Numbered from the stretch's first letter, positions 7,180-12,706 are shown. The stretch is 15,898 bases of DNA from Candidatus Woesearchaeota archaeon (GCA_023701075.1 JAMPXQ010000017.1:1-15898), one strand, 5' to 3'. Numbers and translations are program-made. Notes: a model not told the origin generated them from the letters alone.

Positions 7180-7251
7180 GACGACCGTTGTGTAATGGTA
7201 GCATGGGGGACTGTGGATCCCCAGGCCCGAGTCCGATTCTCGGCGGTCGTC
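7180..7251 (+). tRNA. tRNA-His (anticodon GTG)
   Basis: Complete cloverleaf. G-1 (7180) faces C73 (7251), the histidine identity pair. The acceptor stem acgaccg/cggtcgt (7181-7187/7244-7250) is a perfect 7 bp. The D arm is 7190-7204. The anticodon stem gggga/tcccc has loop ctgtgga and anticodon GTG at 7213-7215. The T stem ccgag/ctcgg has loop tccgatt. No intron, and CCA is not encoded, as usual in archaea. It has its own TATA box and sits between two related membrane protein genes. Confidence 0.97.
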
Positions 7252-7280
7252 CTCCTTTTCATCTGTATCATTGACGAACA

Positions 7281-7292
7281 TTTTTATATAAG
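7281..7292 (+). promoter_or_regulatory. TATA box of membrane protein B
   Basis: tttttatataag is centred about 27 nt before ATG 7314, so the message should be leaderless. Confidence 0.55.
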
Positions 7293-7313
7293 AAACCTAT
7301 AACTTCACTGATA

Positions 7314-7856
7314 ATGCCTAAAAAAAGCAAGAAAAGGGATTATAAGATACTCTATCTCATATTCAAGATAATCCTTATTGCGCTTGTGATAAAGCTGTCT
7401 TCGACCTATAGGTCAATCGTCCTGCTGTTCTTATTTGAGATAATAGATGTATGGAAGACAATACTTAGAAGGACTATACCTTTCATACCGATAGATTTCG
7501 AATTCATCTTCGGGATCACTGCAAGCTATTTTTTCTCTCCGGTCTTAGGTGTCGTCATCTTCATAATGTCGCTTATCAATAGGTTCCTGCTGCTATCTAT
7601 TGAACCTAGACATATCGTAAAAATAATCCGGCATCCTTTGCTGTTCTTTGGGATATCTTTCATGGGATCCATCCCTTTCTTCTGGGCAGCATTCATCATG
7701 CTTGGCCTCAATTACCTGCTAAAATTCCTCCTGAATGCAGTCTTCTTAGATGAGACACCGGAAAAGATGCTGTATCATGGCGTAAATTTCACGGCGTCAA
7801 CCATAATATTCTATCTGATACACATGCTTCACTTCTATGTCTCGTTCATATTCTGA
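7314..7856 (+). CDS. Six-helix integral membrane protein B (paralogue of 6550-7095)
   Basis: 180 residues with a basic N-terminus (MPKKSKKRDYK) and about six hydrophobic helices. Several positions line up with the gene at 6550: the same length, an I/L-D loop before the third helix (IPIDFEFIFG here, PPLDPELSTF there), a Gly-containing third helix ending in INRF or ITKF, and a tyrosine-containing loop (LYHGVN or TYGNAI) before the last helix. This points to an old tandem duplication with the tRNA-His in between. The stretch HFYVSFIF closes the protein. An S-component- or MreD-like fold is possible from topology only; no ligand or partner is evident. Its promoter lies just after the tRNA. Confidence 0.68.
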   Translation: MPKKSKKRDYKILYLIFKIILIALVIKLSSTYRSIVLLFLFEIIDVWKTILRRTIPFIPIDFEFIFGITASYFFSPVLGVVIFIMSLINRFLLLSIEPRHIVKIIRHPLLFFGISFMGSIPFFWAAFIMLGLNYLLKFLLNAVFLDETPEKMLYHGVNFTASTIIFYLIHMLHFYVSFIF

Positions 7857-7884
7857 TCTTAGATGGTGTGTTGAATGAGGTCAA

Positions 7885-7897
7885 GGGTACAATACCC
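7885..7897. repeat. Perfect 5-bp inverted repeat upstream of the ribosomal operon promoter
   Basis: GGGTA-CAA-TACCC lies six bases before the TATA box at 7903. It may be the terminator hairpin of membrane protein B or an operator for the ribosomal protein operon; no T run follows, which makes a terminator less likely. Confidence 0.35.
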
Positions 7898-7900
7898 AAA

Positions 7901-7910
7901 TATTTATAAA
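7901..7910 (+). promoter_or_regulatory. TATA box of the S13p-S4p-S11p-Rpo3 operon
   Basis: tatttataaa predicts a start near 7932-7935, giving a leader of about 60 nt before ATG 7993. This operon is therefore not leaderless, unlike neighbouring single genes. Confidence 0.55.
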
Positions 7911-7936
7911 CCACTGATATTTCCTAGCTTTATCAT

Positions 7937-7981
7937 ACCCGAGTTGACGCGTTAGGGTTAATAACATGTTAATTCTTGGGT
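7937..7981 (+). promoter_or_regulatory. Possible leader hairpin of the ribosomal operon
   Basis: acccgag (7937-7943) can pair with cttgggt (7975-7981) over seven base pairs including one G-U. The 31-nt loop contains a near-palindrome around aacatgtt and two copies of gttaat. The 3' arm covers gggt, the only G-rich stretch before ATG 7993. That is a layout in which folding or a bound ribosomal protein could limit translation. No known archaeal leader motif was recognised. Confidence 0.3.
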
Positions 7982-7992
7982 TGACTATCAAA

Positions 7993-8460
7993 ATGACAGA
8001 AGAAAAAGCTAAACACATCGTAAGGATTGCAAATACTGACGTCACAGGCAGCAAGTCCATCTTGATTGCCATGACAAAGATCAAAGGGATCGGGTTCATC
8101 TTCTCAAATGCTGTATGCAAAGCAGCACATGTGAACAAATTCAAGAAAGCCGGACTCTTGGACTTGACAGAAGTAGATAGGATTCAGGAAGTCATAGCCA
8201 ACCCTGGCAAATACAATATCCCTTCATGGATGTTCAACAGGAAATATGATATCGAAGCAGGAGAGACAAAACACATAATCTCAGGTGATTTGACTTTTGC
8301 AGTCTCACAGGACATAAGAAGGATGCAGAAAATAAGGTCCTATAAGGGAGTAAGGCACAATGTCGGACTCACTGTGAGAGGACAGAGAACAAAATCAAAT
8401 TTCAGAAGAAATAAAGGTAAAGCAGTAGGCGTCAAGAAGAAGAAGGACGCTGCTAAGTAG
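7993..8460 (+). CDS. rps13: 30S ribosomal protein S13 (uS13)
   Basis: Component of the head of the small subunit, contacting tRNA in the P site and bridging to the large subunit. The 155-residue protein has the archaeal pattern: KHIVRIANTDVTGSK near the N-terminus, the helix-hairpin-helix segment ITKIKGIG-type (AMTKIKGIGF), PSWMFNRKYD in the middle, SQDIRRMQKIRSYKGVRHNVGL around the rRNA-binding helix, and a basic tail from VRGQRTKSNF on. The frame is open to an ATG at 7966, but the nine extra residues (MLILGLTIK) lack family likeness, so ATG 7993 is preferred. It is the first gene of a unit that runs into rps4, 10 nt away. Confidence 0.95.
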   Translation: MTEEKAKHIVRIANTDVTGSKSILIAMTKIKGIGFIFSNAVCKAAHVNKFKKAGLLDLTEVDRIQEVIANPGKYNIPSWMFNRKYDIEAGETKHIISGDLTFAVSQDIRRMQKIRSYKGVRHNVGLTVRGQRTKSNFRRNKGKAVGVKKKKDAAK

Positions 8461-8470
8461 GTAATCAAAA

Positions 8471-9064
8471 ATGGGAGATCCACGTTCACTACGAAAAAAG
8501 TTCAACAAGCCAAGCCATCCTTGGCAGAAGATGAGGATTGACGAAGAGAAAGTCCTCATGAAAGAGTATGGCTTCAAGAATAAAGTAGAGCTATGGAGAG
8601 TAATCTCAAAGCTTAGAGTCTTCAAGACACAGGTCAAGAGACTCATCGGAAAGCACGACGAGAAGGCTGAACAGCAGAAAGTCGAACTCATCGCAAGGAT
8701 GAAGAAGATGAGGCTTATCAGCGAGACTGCAGTGCTTGAAGATATCTTGGCAGTGACAATGAAAGACCTATGCGAGAGGAGGCTTCAGACACTGATTTTC
8801 AAGAAAGGCCTTGCAAGATCAATCAAGCAGGCAAGACAGTTCATCACACACCAGCATATAATGATAGGAGAGAGGAAACTCACAAGCCCGTCATATATCG
8901 TGAATGGCGAAGAGGAAGCTGTCCTTAGGTTCACTGAAAAATCAGCAATGAGTTCAGATGAACACCCAGAAAGGGTCCCGATCCAGAAGAAAGTCAAGGC
9001 AGAATACAAGAAAGCTGGCTTAGACAAAAAGAGAGGCGGCAGAAGAAGGCCTGATAGAAAATGA
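8471..9064 (+). CDS. rps4: 30S ribosomal protein S4 (uS4)
   Basis: Primary 16S rRNA-binding protein that helps nucleate assembly of the small subunit. The 197 residues begin with [18 protein letters not shown], typical of archaeal and eukaryotic uS4 (compare eukaryotic uS9/S4 N-termini), continue through the helical region [10 protein letters not shown], and contain the S4 RNA-binding domain from about 102 to 160 ([32 protein letters not shown]). A basic tail [10 protein letters not shown] ends the protein. Length is slightly above the usual archaeal size because of the tail. The stop overlaps the start of rps11 (ATGA). Confidence 0.95.
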   Translation: MGDPRSLRKKFNKPSHPWQKMRIDEEKVLMKEYGFKNKVELWRVISKLRVFKTQVKRLIGKHDEKAEQQKVELIARMKKMRLISETAVLEDILAVTMKDLCERRLQTLIFKKGLARSIKQARQFITHQHIMIGERKLTSPSYIVNGEEEAVLRFTEKSAMSSDEHPERVPIQKKVKAEYKKAGLDKKRGGRRRPDRK

Positions 9065-9462
9065 GAGACAAATCAAACATCAGATGGGGAATCTGTTATA
9101 TCTATTCATCATATAACAATACAATAATCCATATAACTGACATCACAGGAAGCGAGACAATCGCAATATCTTCCGGCGGACAGCATGTCAAGGCACATAG
9201 GCTTGAGAGCAGTCCGACTGCAGCCATGGCTGCATCAAAGAAAGTAGGAGAGATTGCACTCGAAAAGGGCCTAAGCGGCCTTCACATCAAGATCAAAGCT
9301 CCGGGAGGCCATAACGGGCCAAACAGTCCAGGACCAGGTGCGCAAGCAGCTGTAAGGACACTTTCAAGGATGGGCCTAAGAATAGGAATCATAGAAGATG
9401 TCACTCCACTTCCACATGACGGATGCAGGAAGAAAGGAGGAAAGAGAGGTAGAAGGGTATAA
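9061..9462 (+). CDS. rps11: 30S ribosomal protein S11 (uS11)
   Basis: Platform protein of the small subunit near the E-site codon. The 133 residues show the family landmarks: [17 protein letters not shown] (14-30), [20 protein letters not shown], the [15 protein letters not shown] segment, and the highly conserved end [22 protein letters not shown] 9061 overlaps the rps4 stop by four bases. The rps11 stop (9460-9462) is immediately followed by the ATG of rpo3 with no gap, indicating strong translational coupling. Confidence 0.97.
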   Translation: MRDKSNIRWGICYIYSSYNNTIIHITDITGSETIAISSGGQHVKAHRLESSPTAAMAASKKVGEIALEKGLSGLHIKIKAPGGHNGPNSPGPGAQAAVRTLSRMGLRIGIIEDVTPLPHDGCRKKGGKRGRRV

Positions 9463-10233
9463 ATGGCAAGCATTGAAATGCTTTCAAAAAAAGAGAACAA
9501 AGCAACTTTTCTCCTAAAGAAAAGTTCACCAGCTTACAGCAATGCACTCAGGAGAATCATGCTGACTGAAGTTCCAGTGATGGCAATGGAAGACATTGAA
9601 ATCAGAAAGAACAGTTCAGCCATGTATGATGAGATATTGACGCATAGGCTCGGACTCATACCACTCACAACAGACCTAACTTCATATGAGCTGCCAAAGA
9701 CACAGGCAGACATAGACGAAAAGAAAGCAGTGTGCACATTGGAACTTACGCTAAAGGAAAAAGGCCCAAAGACAGTCTATGCATCAGACCTCAAGAGCAA
9801 GGATCCAAAAGTGAAACCAGTTTATCCAAAGATGCCAATCGTGAAACTCCTAAAAGACCAGGAGCTAGAGATTGTTGCAACAGCTGTCCTAGGAAAAGGG
9901 AAGGACCATGCAAAATGGAGCCCAGGGCATGTCTGGTACAATTACAGCCCAAAGATCACAATCAAAAAAAGCAAGGATCTAGAGAAATACAAGGATATGT
10001 ATCCACCACAGATATTCAACAAGAAAGGAGAGATAGAGGAGAAGCTGATACTTGATAACAATCTGGTTGACGCTGTCGCAAACATCAATCCAGAGATAAT
10101 CAAAGTGGAGTATGATGAGACAGAATACATATTCAATTTGGAGTCATGGGGGCAATTGCCACCAAAAGAGATGATCAGCGAAGCATTAAACATACTCAAT
10201 GCCAAGCTTGATGAGCTCAATAAATTGATTTAG
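9463..10233 (+). CDS. rpoD: DNA-directed RNA polymerase subunit D (Rpo3)
   Basis: Assembly platform subunit equivalent to bacterial alpha and eukaryotic RPB3. The N-terminal dimerisation domain is clear: ATFLLKKSSPAYSNALRRIM, then LTEVPVMAMEDIEIRKNSS and HRLGLIPLTTDL (61-72). The central insert (about 90-195) contains EIVATAVLGKGKDHAKWSPG. The region holding the [4Fe-4S] cysteines in some archaeal Rpo3 proteins is present as YPPQIFNKKGEIEE but has no cysteine; the only Cys in the protein is at 91. A cluster is therefore not expected here. The C-terminal part (ESWGQLPPKEMISEALNIL) returns to the dimerisation fold. It sits at the usual archaeal place between rps11 and tRNA-Leu/eL18. Confidence 0.95.
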   Translation: MASIEMLSKKENKATFLLKKSSPAYSNALRRIMLTEVPVMAMEDIEIRKNSSAMYDEILTHRLGLIPLTTDLTSYELPKTQADIDEKKAVCTLELTLKEKGPKTVYASDLKSKDPKVKPVYPKMPIVKLLKDQELEIVATAVLGKGKDHAKWSPGHVWYNYSPKITIKKSKDLEKYKDMYPPQIFNKKGEIEEKLILDNNLVDAVANINPEIIKVEYDETEYIFNLESWGQLPPKEMISEALNILNAKLDELNKLI

Positions 10234-10242
10234 CCACTCAAT

Positions 10243-10355
10243 GCGGGGGTGGCAGAGCCTGGAGGCCATGAGAAATCAGGGCCGGGCAACCAAATGCGCA
10301 AGGTTGAGGGCCTTGTCCCATAGAGGGTGCGCGTGTTCGAATCACGTCCCCCGCA
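10243..10355 (+). tRNA. tRNA-Leu (anticodon GAG) with a D-loop intron
   Basis: Begins nine bases after the rpo3 stop. The acceptor stem gcggggg (10243-10249) pairs fully with cccccgc (10348-10354); A73 is 10355 and CCA is not encoded. The anticodon arm is caagg-ttgaggg-ccttg (10299-10315) with anticodon GAG at 10306-10308. The T arm is gcgtg-ttcgaat-cacgt (10331-10347). The class II variable region (10316-10330) fits leucine. The D stem gca/tgc (10252-10254 and 10295-10297) is split by a 27-nt insertion after the GG of the D loop. The total is 113 nt; removal of 10263-10289 leaves 86 nt with the normal Leu D loop. Confidence 0.92.
10263..10289 (+). other. Noncanonical 27-nt tRNA intron in the D loop
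   Basis: The sequence folds as a relaxed bulge-helix-bulge. gcct (10257-10260) pairs with gggc (10284-10287), with one G-U. A 3-nt bulge gga (10261-10263) follows on the 5' strand, then an inner ggcc/ggcc helix (10264-10267/10280-10283) with a 12-nt loop. A second 3-nt bulge aac (10288-10290) lies on the 3' strand. Cutting after the second base of each bulge, as the archaeal splicing endonuclease does, removes exactly 10263-10289 and joins GG to CCAAA. The outer helix is replaced by the D stem beyond an internal loop, so this is not a strict motif. Confidence 0.75.
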
Positions 10356-10357
10356 GC

Positions 10358-10366
10358 CTTTAAATA
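10358..10366 (+). promoter_or_regulatory. TATA-like element for eL18-L13-S9
   Basis: ctttaaata, just after the tRNA, would start transcription near 10388. It could give the downstream three ribosomal genes their own promoter in addition to read-through. Confidence 0.4.
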
Positions 10367-10393
10367 ACTGGAATCGAAGGATTTCAAAAACAT

Positions 10394-10412
10394 AAAAACA
10401 CAGGGTGTTTTT
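10394..10412 (+). promoter_or_regulatory. Perfect leader hairpin before eL18
   Basis: aaaaacac and gtgttttt form an 8-bp perfect inverted repeat with a three-base agg loop, ending five bases before ATG 10418. The only Shine-Dalgarno-like bases, agggtg (10402-10407), lie in the loop and 3' arm, so folding would hide them. The T run in the 3' arm also resembles a terminator. Attenuation or translational control is possible. Confidence 0.4.
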
Positions 10413-10417
10413 AAGAC

Positions 10418-10765
10418 ATGAAAAATACACAATTAACGCAACTAATAATGGAGCTGAAAAAGGCATCGATAGAACAGGATGTCGCTATCTGGAAAAGGGT
10501 AGCAACTGACCTAGAGAAGCCTACAAAGCAGAGAAGGATAGTGAACCTGTCAAAGATCGACAGATACTGCAAGGATGATGAGACCATTGTCGTCCCTGGT
10601 AAAGTGCTCTCAATGGGCGACCTTAAGAAGAAGGCGACAATTGCAGCTTACAACTTTTCAGGAAATGCAATGGACAAGATCAAGGAAGCCGGCGGTAAGG
10701 CTATTTCAATTCAAGAGCTTTTGAAAAAGAATCCGAAAGGAAACAAAGTGAGGATATTAGGATGA
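10418..10765 (+). CDS. rpl18e: 50S ribosomal protein L18e (eL18)
   Basis: Large-subunit protein shared by archaea and eukaryotes. The 115 residues start MKNTQLTQLIMELKK and show IWKRVATDLEKPTKQRR, VNLSKIDRYCKDDETIVVPGKVL and the ending GNKVRILG, all typical of this family. The central region is related to the uL15 fold. Length is normal for the archaeal form. It follows the tRNA-Leu as in other archaea and overlaps the rpl13 start by four bases (ATGA). An inverted repeat covers its leader. Confidence 0.94.
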   Translation: MKNTQLTQLIMELKKASIEQDVAIWKRVATDLEKPTKQRRIVNLSKIDRYCKDDETIVVPGKVLSMGDLKKKATIAAYNFSGNAMDKIKEAGGKAISIQELLKKNPKGNKVRILG

Positions 10766-11184
10766 TAATCGTCGATGCTCAGGATATTGTTGCAGGCAGG
10801 CTCGCAAGCTATGTTGCAAGAGAAGCCTTAAAAGGCAAAGAAGTCAGAATAGTGAACTCTGAAAAAGCGATAATCGCTGGCAAGAAAAAGATCATATTTG
10901 ATGATTTCTTGCATAGAGTAGGGATGGGAACTCCAAAGAAAGGCCCATTCATCCACAGGTCTCCAGACAGGCTCCTCAGAAGGATTGTCAGAGGCATGCT
11001 CCCGTATGATAAGGCGAGAGGCAGGGATGCTCATAAAAGAGTGCTTTGCTATATCGGCGTACCAGAGGAGTTCAACGGCAAGGAGATAGTGCATCCAACA
11101 GACGGGCACAAGTCCAAGCTGCCAAATTACCAATATGTCACAATCGGTGAACTATCAAAGAGACTAGGTGCTAAATTTGAATAA
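10762..11184 (+). CDS. rpl13: 50S ribosomal protein L13 (uL13)
   Basis: Early-assembling large-subunit protein. The 140 residues contain IIVDAQDIVAGRLASYVAR at the N-terminus, IVNSEKAIIAGKK, the HRSPDRLLRRIVRGMLPY segment and the RGRDAHKRVLCYIGVPEEF signature; the end LGELSKRLG-like (IGELSKRLGAKFE) is also conserved. ATG 10762 overlaps the eL18 stop. The gene extends into the start of rps9 by eight bases when the TTG start of that gene is used. Confidence 0.95.
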   Translation: MIIVDAQDIVAGRLASYVAREALKGKEVRIVNSEKAIIAGKKKIIFDDFLHRVGMGTPKKGPFIHRSPDRLLRRIVRGMLPYDKARGRDAHKRVLCYIGVPEEFNGKEIVHPTDGHKSKLPNYQYVTIGELSKRLGAKFE

Positions 11185-11578
11185 GACAATCATAATAAAA
11201 TCAGGAAAAAGGAAGACCGCGATTGCTAAGGCAGTACTAAGGCCAGGCACAGGTGTTGTAAGAGTGAACGGAAGCCTACTCAACATCTATGAGCCAGTCC
11301 CATATAGGCTCAGGATTGAAGAACCTTTGATCCTTTCTGAAGAAGTCAGGAACAAGGTAGATATCGATGTGACTGTAAAGGGCGGCGGGTCAAACAGCCA
11401 GAGCGATGCATCAAGGATAGCAATCTCAAAAGCAATGGTCGAATTCGATCCAAAGCTAAAGAGCGTCTTCATGGCATATGACAGGCAGCTTCTTGTAGCA
11501 GATGTGAGACTCAAAGAGACCCACAAGCCAAGCACACATGGTAAGGCTAGAGCTAAGAAGCAGAAGTCATACAGATGA
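11177..11578 (+). CDS. rps9: 30S ribosomal protein S9 (uS9)
   Basis: Small-subunit head protein whose C-terminal tail reaches the P-site tRNA. From the TTG at 11177 it has 133 residues: KTIIIKSGKRKTAIAKAVLR, the VNGSLLNIYEP segment, DIDVTVKGGGSNSQSDA with the conserved GGG, AISKAMVEFDP, and the basic end KQKSYR, whose final Arg contacts tRNA. A GTG at 11168 is also in frame. TTG 11177 is preferred because taggtg (11165-11170) is a ribosome binding site at proper spacing and the N-terminus then matches the family. Last gene of the operon; Rpo10, Rpo6 and S2, which often follow in other archaea, are absent here. Confidence 0.93.
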   Translation: MNKTIIIKSGKRKTAIAKAVLRPGTGVVRVNGSLLNIYEPVPYRLRIEEPLILSEEVRNKVDIDVTVKGGGSNSQSDASRIAISKAMVEFDPKLKSVFMAYDRQLLVADVRLKETHKPSTHGKARAKKQKSYR

Positions 11579-11607
11579 GCAAATAGCTCTTTTTTCTTAT
11601 CTTTTTA
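11577..11607 (+). terminator. Terminator of the ribosomal protein operon
   Basis: gagc-aaata-gctc forms a short stem at the rps9 stop codon, followed by six T and then a second T-rich run (ctttttaat). Suitable for T-run termination by archaeal RNA polymerase. Confidence 0.5.
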
Positions 11608-11657
11608 ATATTGTTCTATCATGTTTTTATCAACAGTTGAATTCTGTTAAAGAGATT

Positions 11658-11667
11658 CTTTAAATAT
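11658..11667 (+). promoter_or_regulatory. TATA box of the Hsp20-like gene
   Basis: ctttaaatat is centred about 25 nt before ATG 11688, which selects that start over the in-frame ATG at 11676. Confidence 0.5.
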
Positions 11668-11687
11668 CTCTATCCATGACCATCATT

Positions 11688-11966
11688 ATGAACGGCATGC
11701 ATATCGATGAACGAGATGGAAATTATATGCTTGTCTTTGAGATGGCAGGTGTGAGAGAGCAAGACATCATCATAACCTGTGAAGATAATTCTGTACATGT
11801 CATAGCCTCTACTGCAACAATAACTACAGATGCCAAAGAGAGAAGAATAGATCTCAATTCAGTATATTTTGACAAAACAATTGCCTTAAGCGAGAAAGCA
11901 GATTTCTCAAAGATGAAACATGTCTTCTTCCTAGGAATGCTTGAAGTGACAATACCTAAGTGCTAA
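11688..11966 (+). CDS. Minimal Hsp20/alpha-crystallin-like protein
   Basis: 92 residues from ATG 11688, chosen by TATA spacing; ATG 11676 would add four residues but lies only about 13 nt from the TATA box. The pattern fits an alpha-crystallin domain almost from end to end: a strand NYMLVFEMAGVREQDIIIT (the usual 'PGV..edI.v' segment), strand SVHVIAS, a segment of alternating residues around YFDKTIALSEKADFSK, and FLGMLEVTIPK, equivalent to the A..nGvLxvxxPK signature. It lacks the long N-terminal arm and the C-terminal IxI tail that support oligomerisation in typical small heat-shock proteins, so chaperone action is uncertain. It is convergent with tag, 15 nt away. Assignment is by pattern. 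Confidence 0.6.
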   Translation: MNGMHIDERDGNYMLVFEMAGVREQDIIITCEDNSVHVIASTATITTDAKERRIDLNSVYFDKTIALSEKADFSKMKHVFFLGMLEVTIPKC

Positions 11967-11981
11967 ATACCTTTATGTGTC

Positions 11982-12542
11982 TTACCTTACGCTAATCTGG
12001 TGTCTAAAACAATCTACTGTATGATCATCTACGATTCCTACAGCCTGCATGAATGCATAGATTATCGTGGAGCCGACAAAATTCATCCCTCTTTTTTTTA
12101 GGTCTTTTGAGATCCTGTCTGAAAGCTCTGTCTTTGCAGGGATGTCCTTTAGCGACCTGAATGAATTCTTTATCTGTTTTCCATCAACAAATGACCAGAG
12201 GTAGCTGTCAAACGATCCAAATTCCTTTCTCATCCTCATGAATGCTCTGGCATTATTCACTGTAGATATAATCTTCAGCCTGTTCCTTATGATGCCAGGG
12301 TTTTGCATCAGCTCTTCTATCTTCTTCTCATCATATCCTGCTATTCTCTCATAACTAAATCCATCGAACGCTGCTCTGTAATTTTCTCTTTTCTTCAGGA
12401 CAGTGGACCATGAGAGGCCTGCCTGCGCACCTTCGAGTATCAGAAACTCAAACAACTTCCTATCATCATGAATCGGGATACCCCATTCTTCATCATGATA
12501 CTTCATCATCAATGGATCTGCTCCAGCCCATGTGCATCTCAT
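11982..12542 (-). CDS. tag: DNA-3-methyladenine glycosylase I
   Basis: Removes 3-methyladenine from alkylated DNA as the first step of base excision repair. With ATG at complement 12540-12542 the protein has 186 residues and begins MRCTWAGADPLMMKYHDEEW, like Tag of E. coli. The zinc-snap ligands Cys3, His16, His174 and Cys178 are all present (the last two in DDHTVDCFRH). The catalytic Glu37 and Trp45 lie in LILEGAQAGLSW. The frame continues upstream to 12647, but that extension overlaps the divergent promoter and microprotein. A TATA box 26 nt upstream suggests a leaderless message, and a perfect inverted repeat occupies the interval. The usual bacterial link is to alkylation repair; regulation here is unknown. 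Confidence 0.95.
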   Translation of the reverse strand: MRCTWAGADPLMMKYHDEEWGIPIHDDRKLFEFLILEGAQAGLSWSTVLKKRENYRAAFDGFSYERIAGYDEKKIEELMQNPGIIRNRLKIISTVNNARAFMRMRKEFGSFDSYLWSFVDGKQIKNSFRSLKDIPAKTELSDRISKDLKKRGMNFVGSTIIYAFMQAVGIVDDHTVDCFRHQISVR

Positions 12543-12566
12543 AAGCTTTTGGTCTATCAAAAGCTT
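12543..12566. promoter_or_regulatory. Candidate operator: perfect 9-bp inverted repeat between tag and the redox operon
   Basis: AAGCTTTTG (12543-12551) and CAAAAGCTT (12558-12566) are exact reverse complements around a six-base spacer. The element begins at the base next to the tag ATG and runs into the shared TATA box, covering the predicted tag transcription start. Since tag should be leaderless, a DNA operator is more likely than an RNA hairpin. Confidence 0.5.
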
Positions 12567-12572
12567 TAAATA
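12564..12572. promoter_or_regulatory. Shared TATA box for tag and the redox operon
   Basis: ctttaaata has the symmetric core tttaaa. On the minus strand it is 26 nt from the tag ATG. On the plus strand it predicts a start near 12593, just upstream of the ribosome binding site aaggtga (12594-12600) of the microprotein. No second TATA box is visible in the 67-nt gap. Confidence 0.45.
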
Positions 12573-12609
12573 GTTTCCTTTCCAAGATAACAGAAGGTGA
12601 TTGTAAAAA

Positions 12610-12696
12610 ATGGCAGATAAAAAACCGCTAGCAAAAAAACCAGTCAAGAAAGAAGATAAGAAAGAAGACGAAGAAGAAGGCTGTCCTTTCTGCTAG
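12610..12696 (+). CDS. 28-residue charged microprotein ending in CPFC
   Basis: ATG 12610 to TAG 12696, with the strong ribosome binding site aaggtga nine bases before. The first ~15 residues are Lys/Pro-rich (MADKKPLAKKPVKK), followed by mixed Lys/Asp/Glu and three Glu, and the protein ends in GCPFC. The terminal CxxC matches the form of glutaredoxin or zinc-knuckle motifs (CPFC), but no fold surrounds it, so it must be largely unstructured. It is the first gene of the redox operon, 10 nt before VKOR. It could be a thiol substrate, a metal or redox sensor, or a small partner of a larger protein. With no signal peptide it should stay in the cytosol. Function unknown. Confidence 0.55.
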   Translation: MADKKPLAKKPVKKEDKKEDEEEGCPFC

Positions 12697-12706
12697 AGAA
12701 ACAAAA

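Noticed and set aside
9732..10055. 107-codon plus-strand frame inside rpo3
   Set aside because: An out-of-frame reading of Rpo3 with highly charged, repetitive composition; the Rpo3 frame is beyond doubt.
10243..10355. Possible degenerate tRNA or second tRNA fused to tRNA-Leu
   Set aside because: All stems pair well and the extra length is accounted for by one intron; no second anticodon arm is present.
12543..12647. N-terminal extension of tag to an upstream ATG at 12647
   Set aside because: The extension runs through the operator, the TATA box and the divergent microprotein, while ATG 12542 gives the conserved Tag N-terminus.
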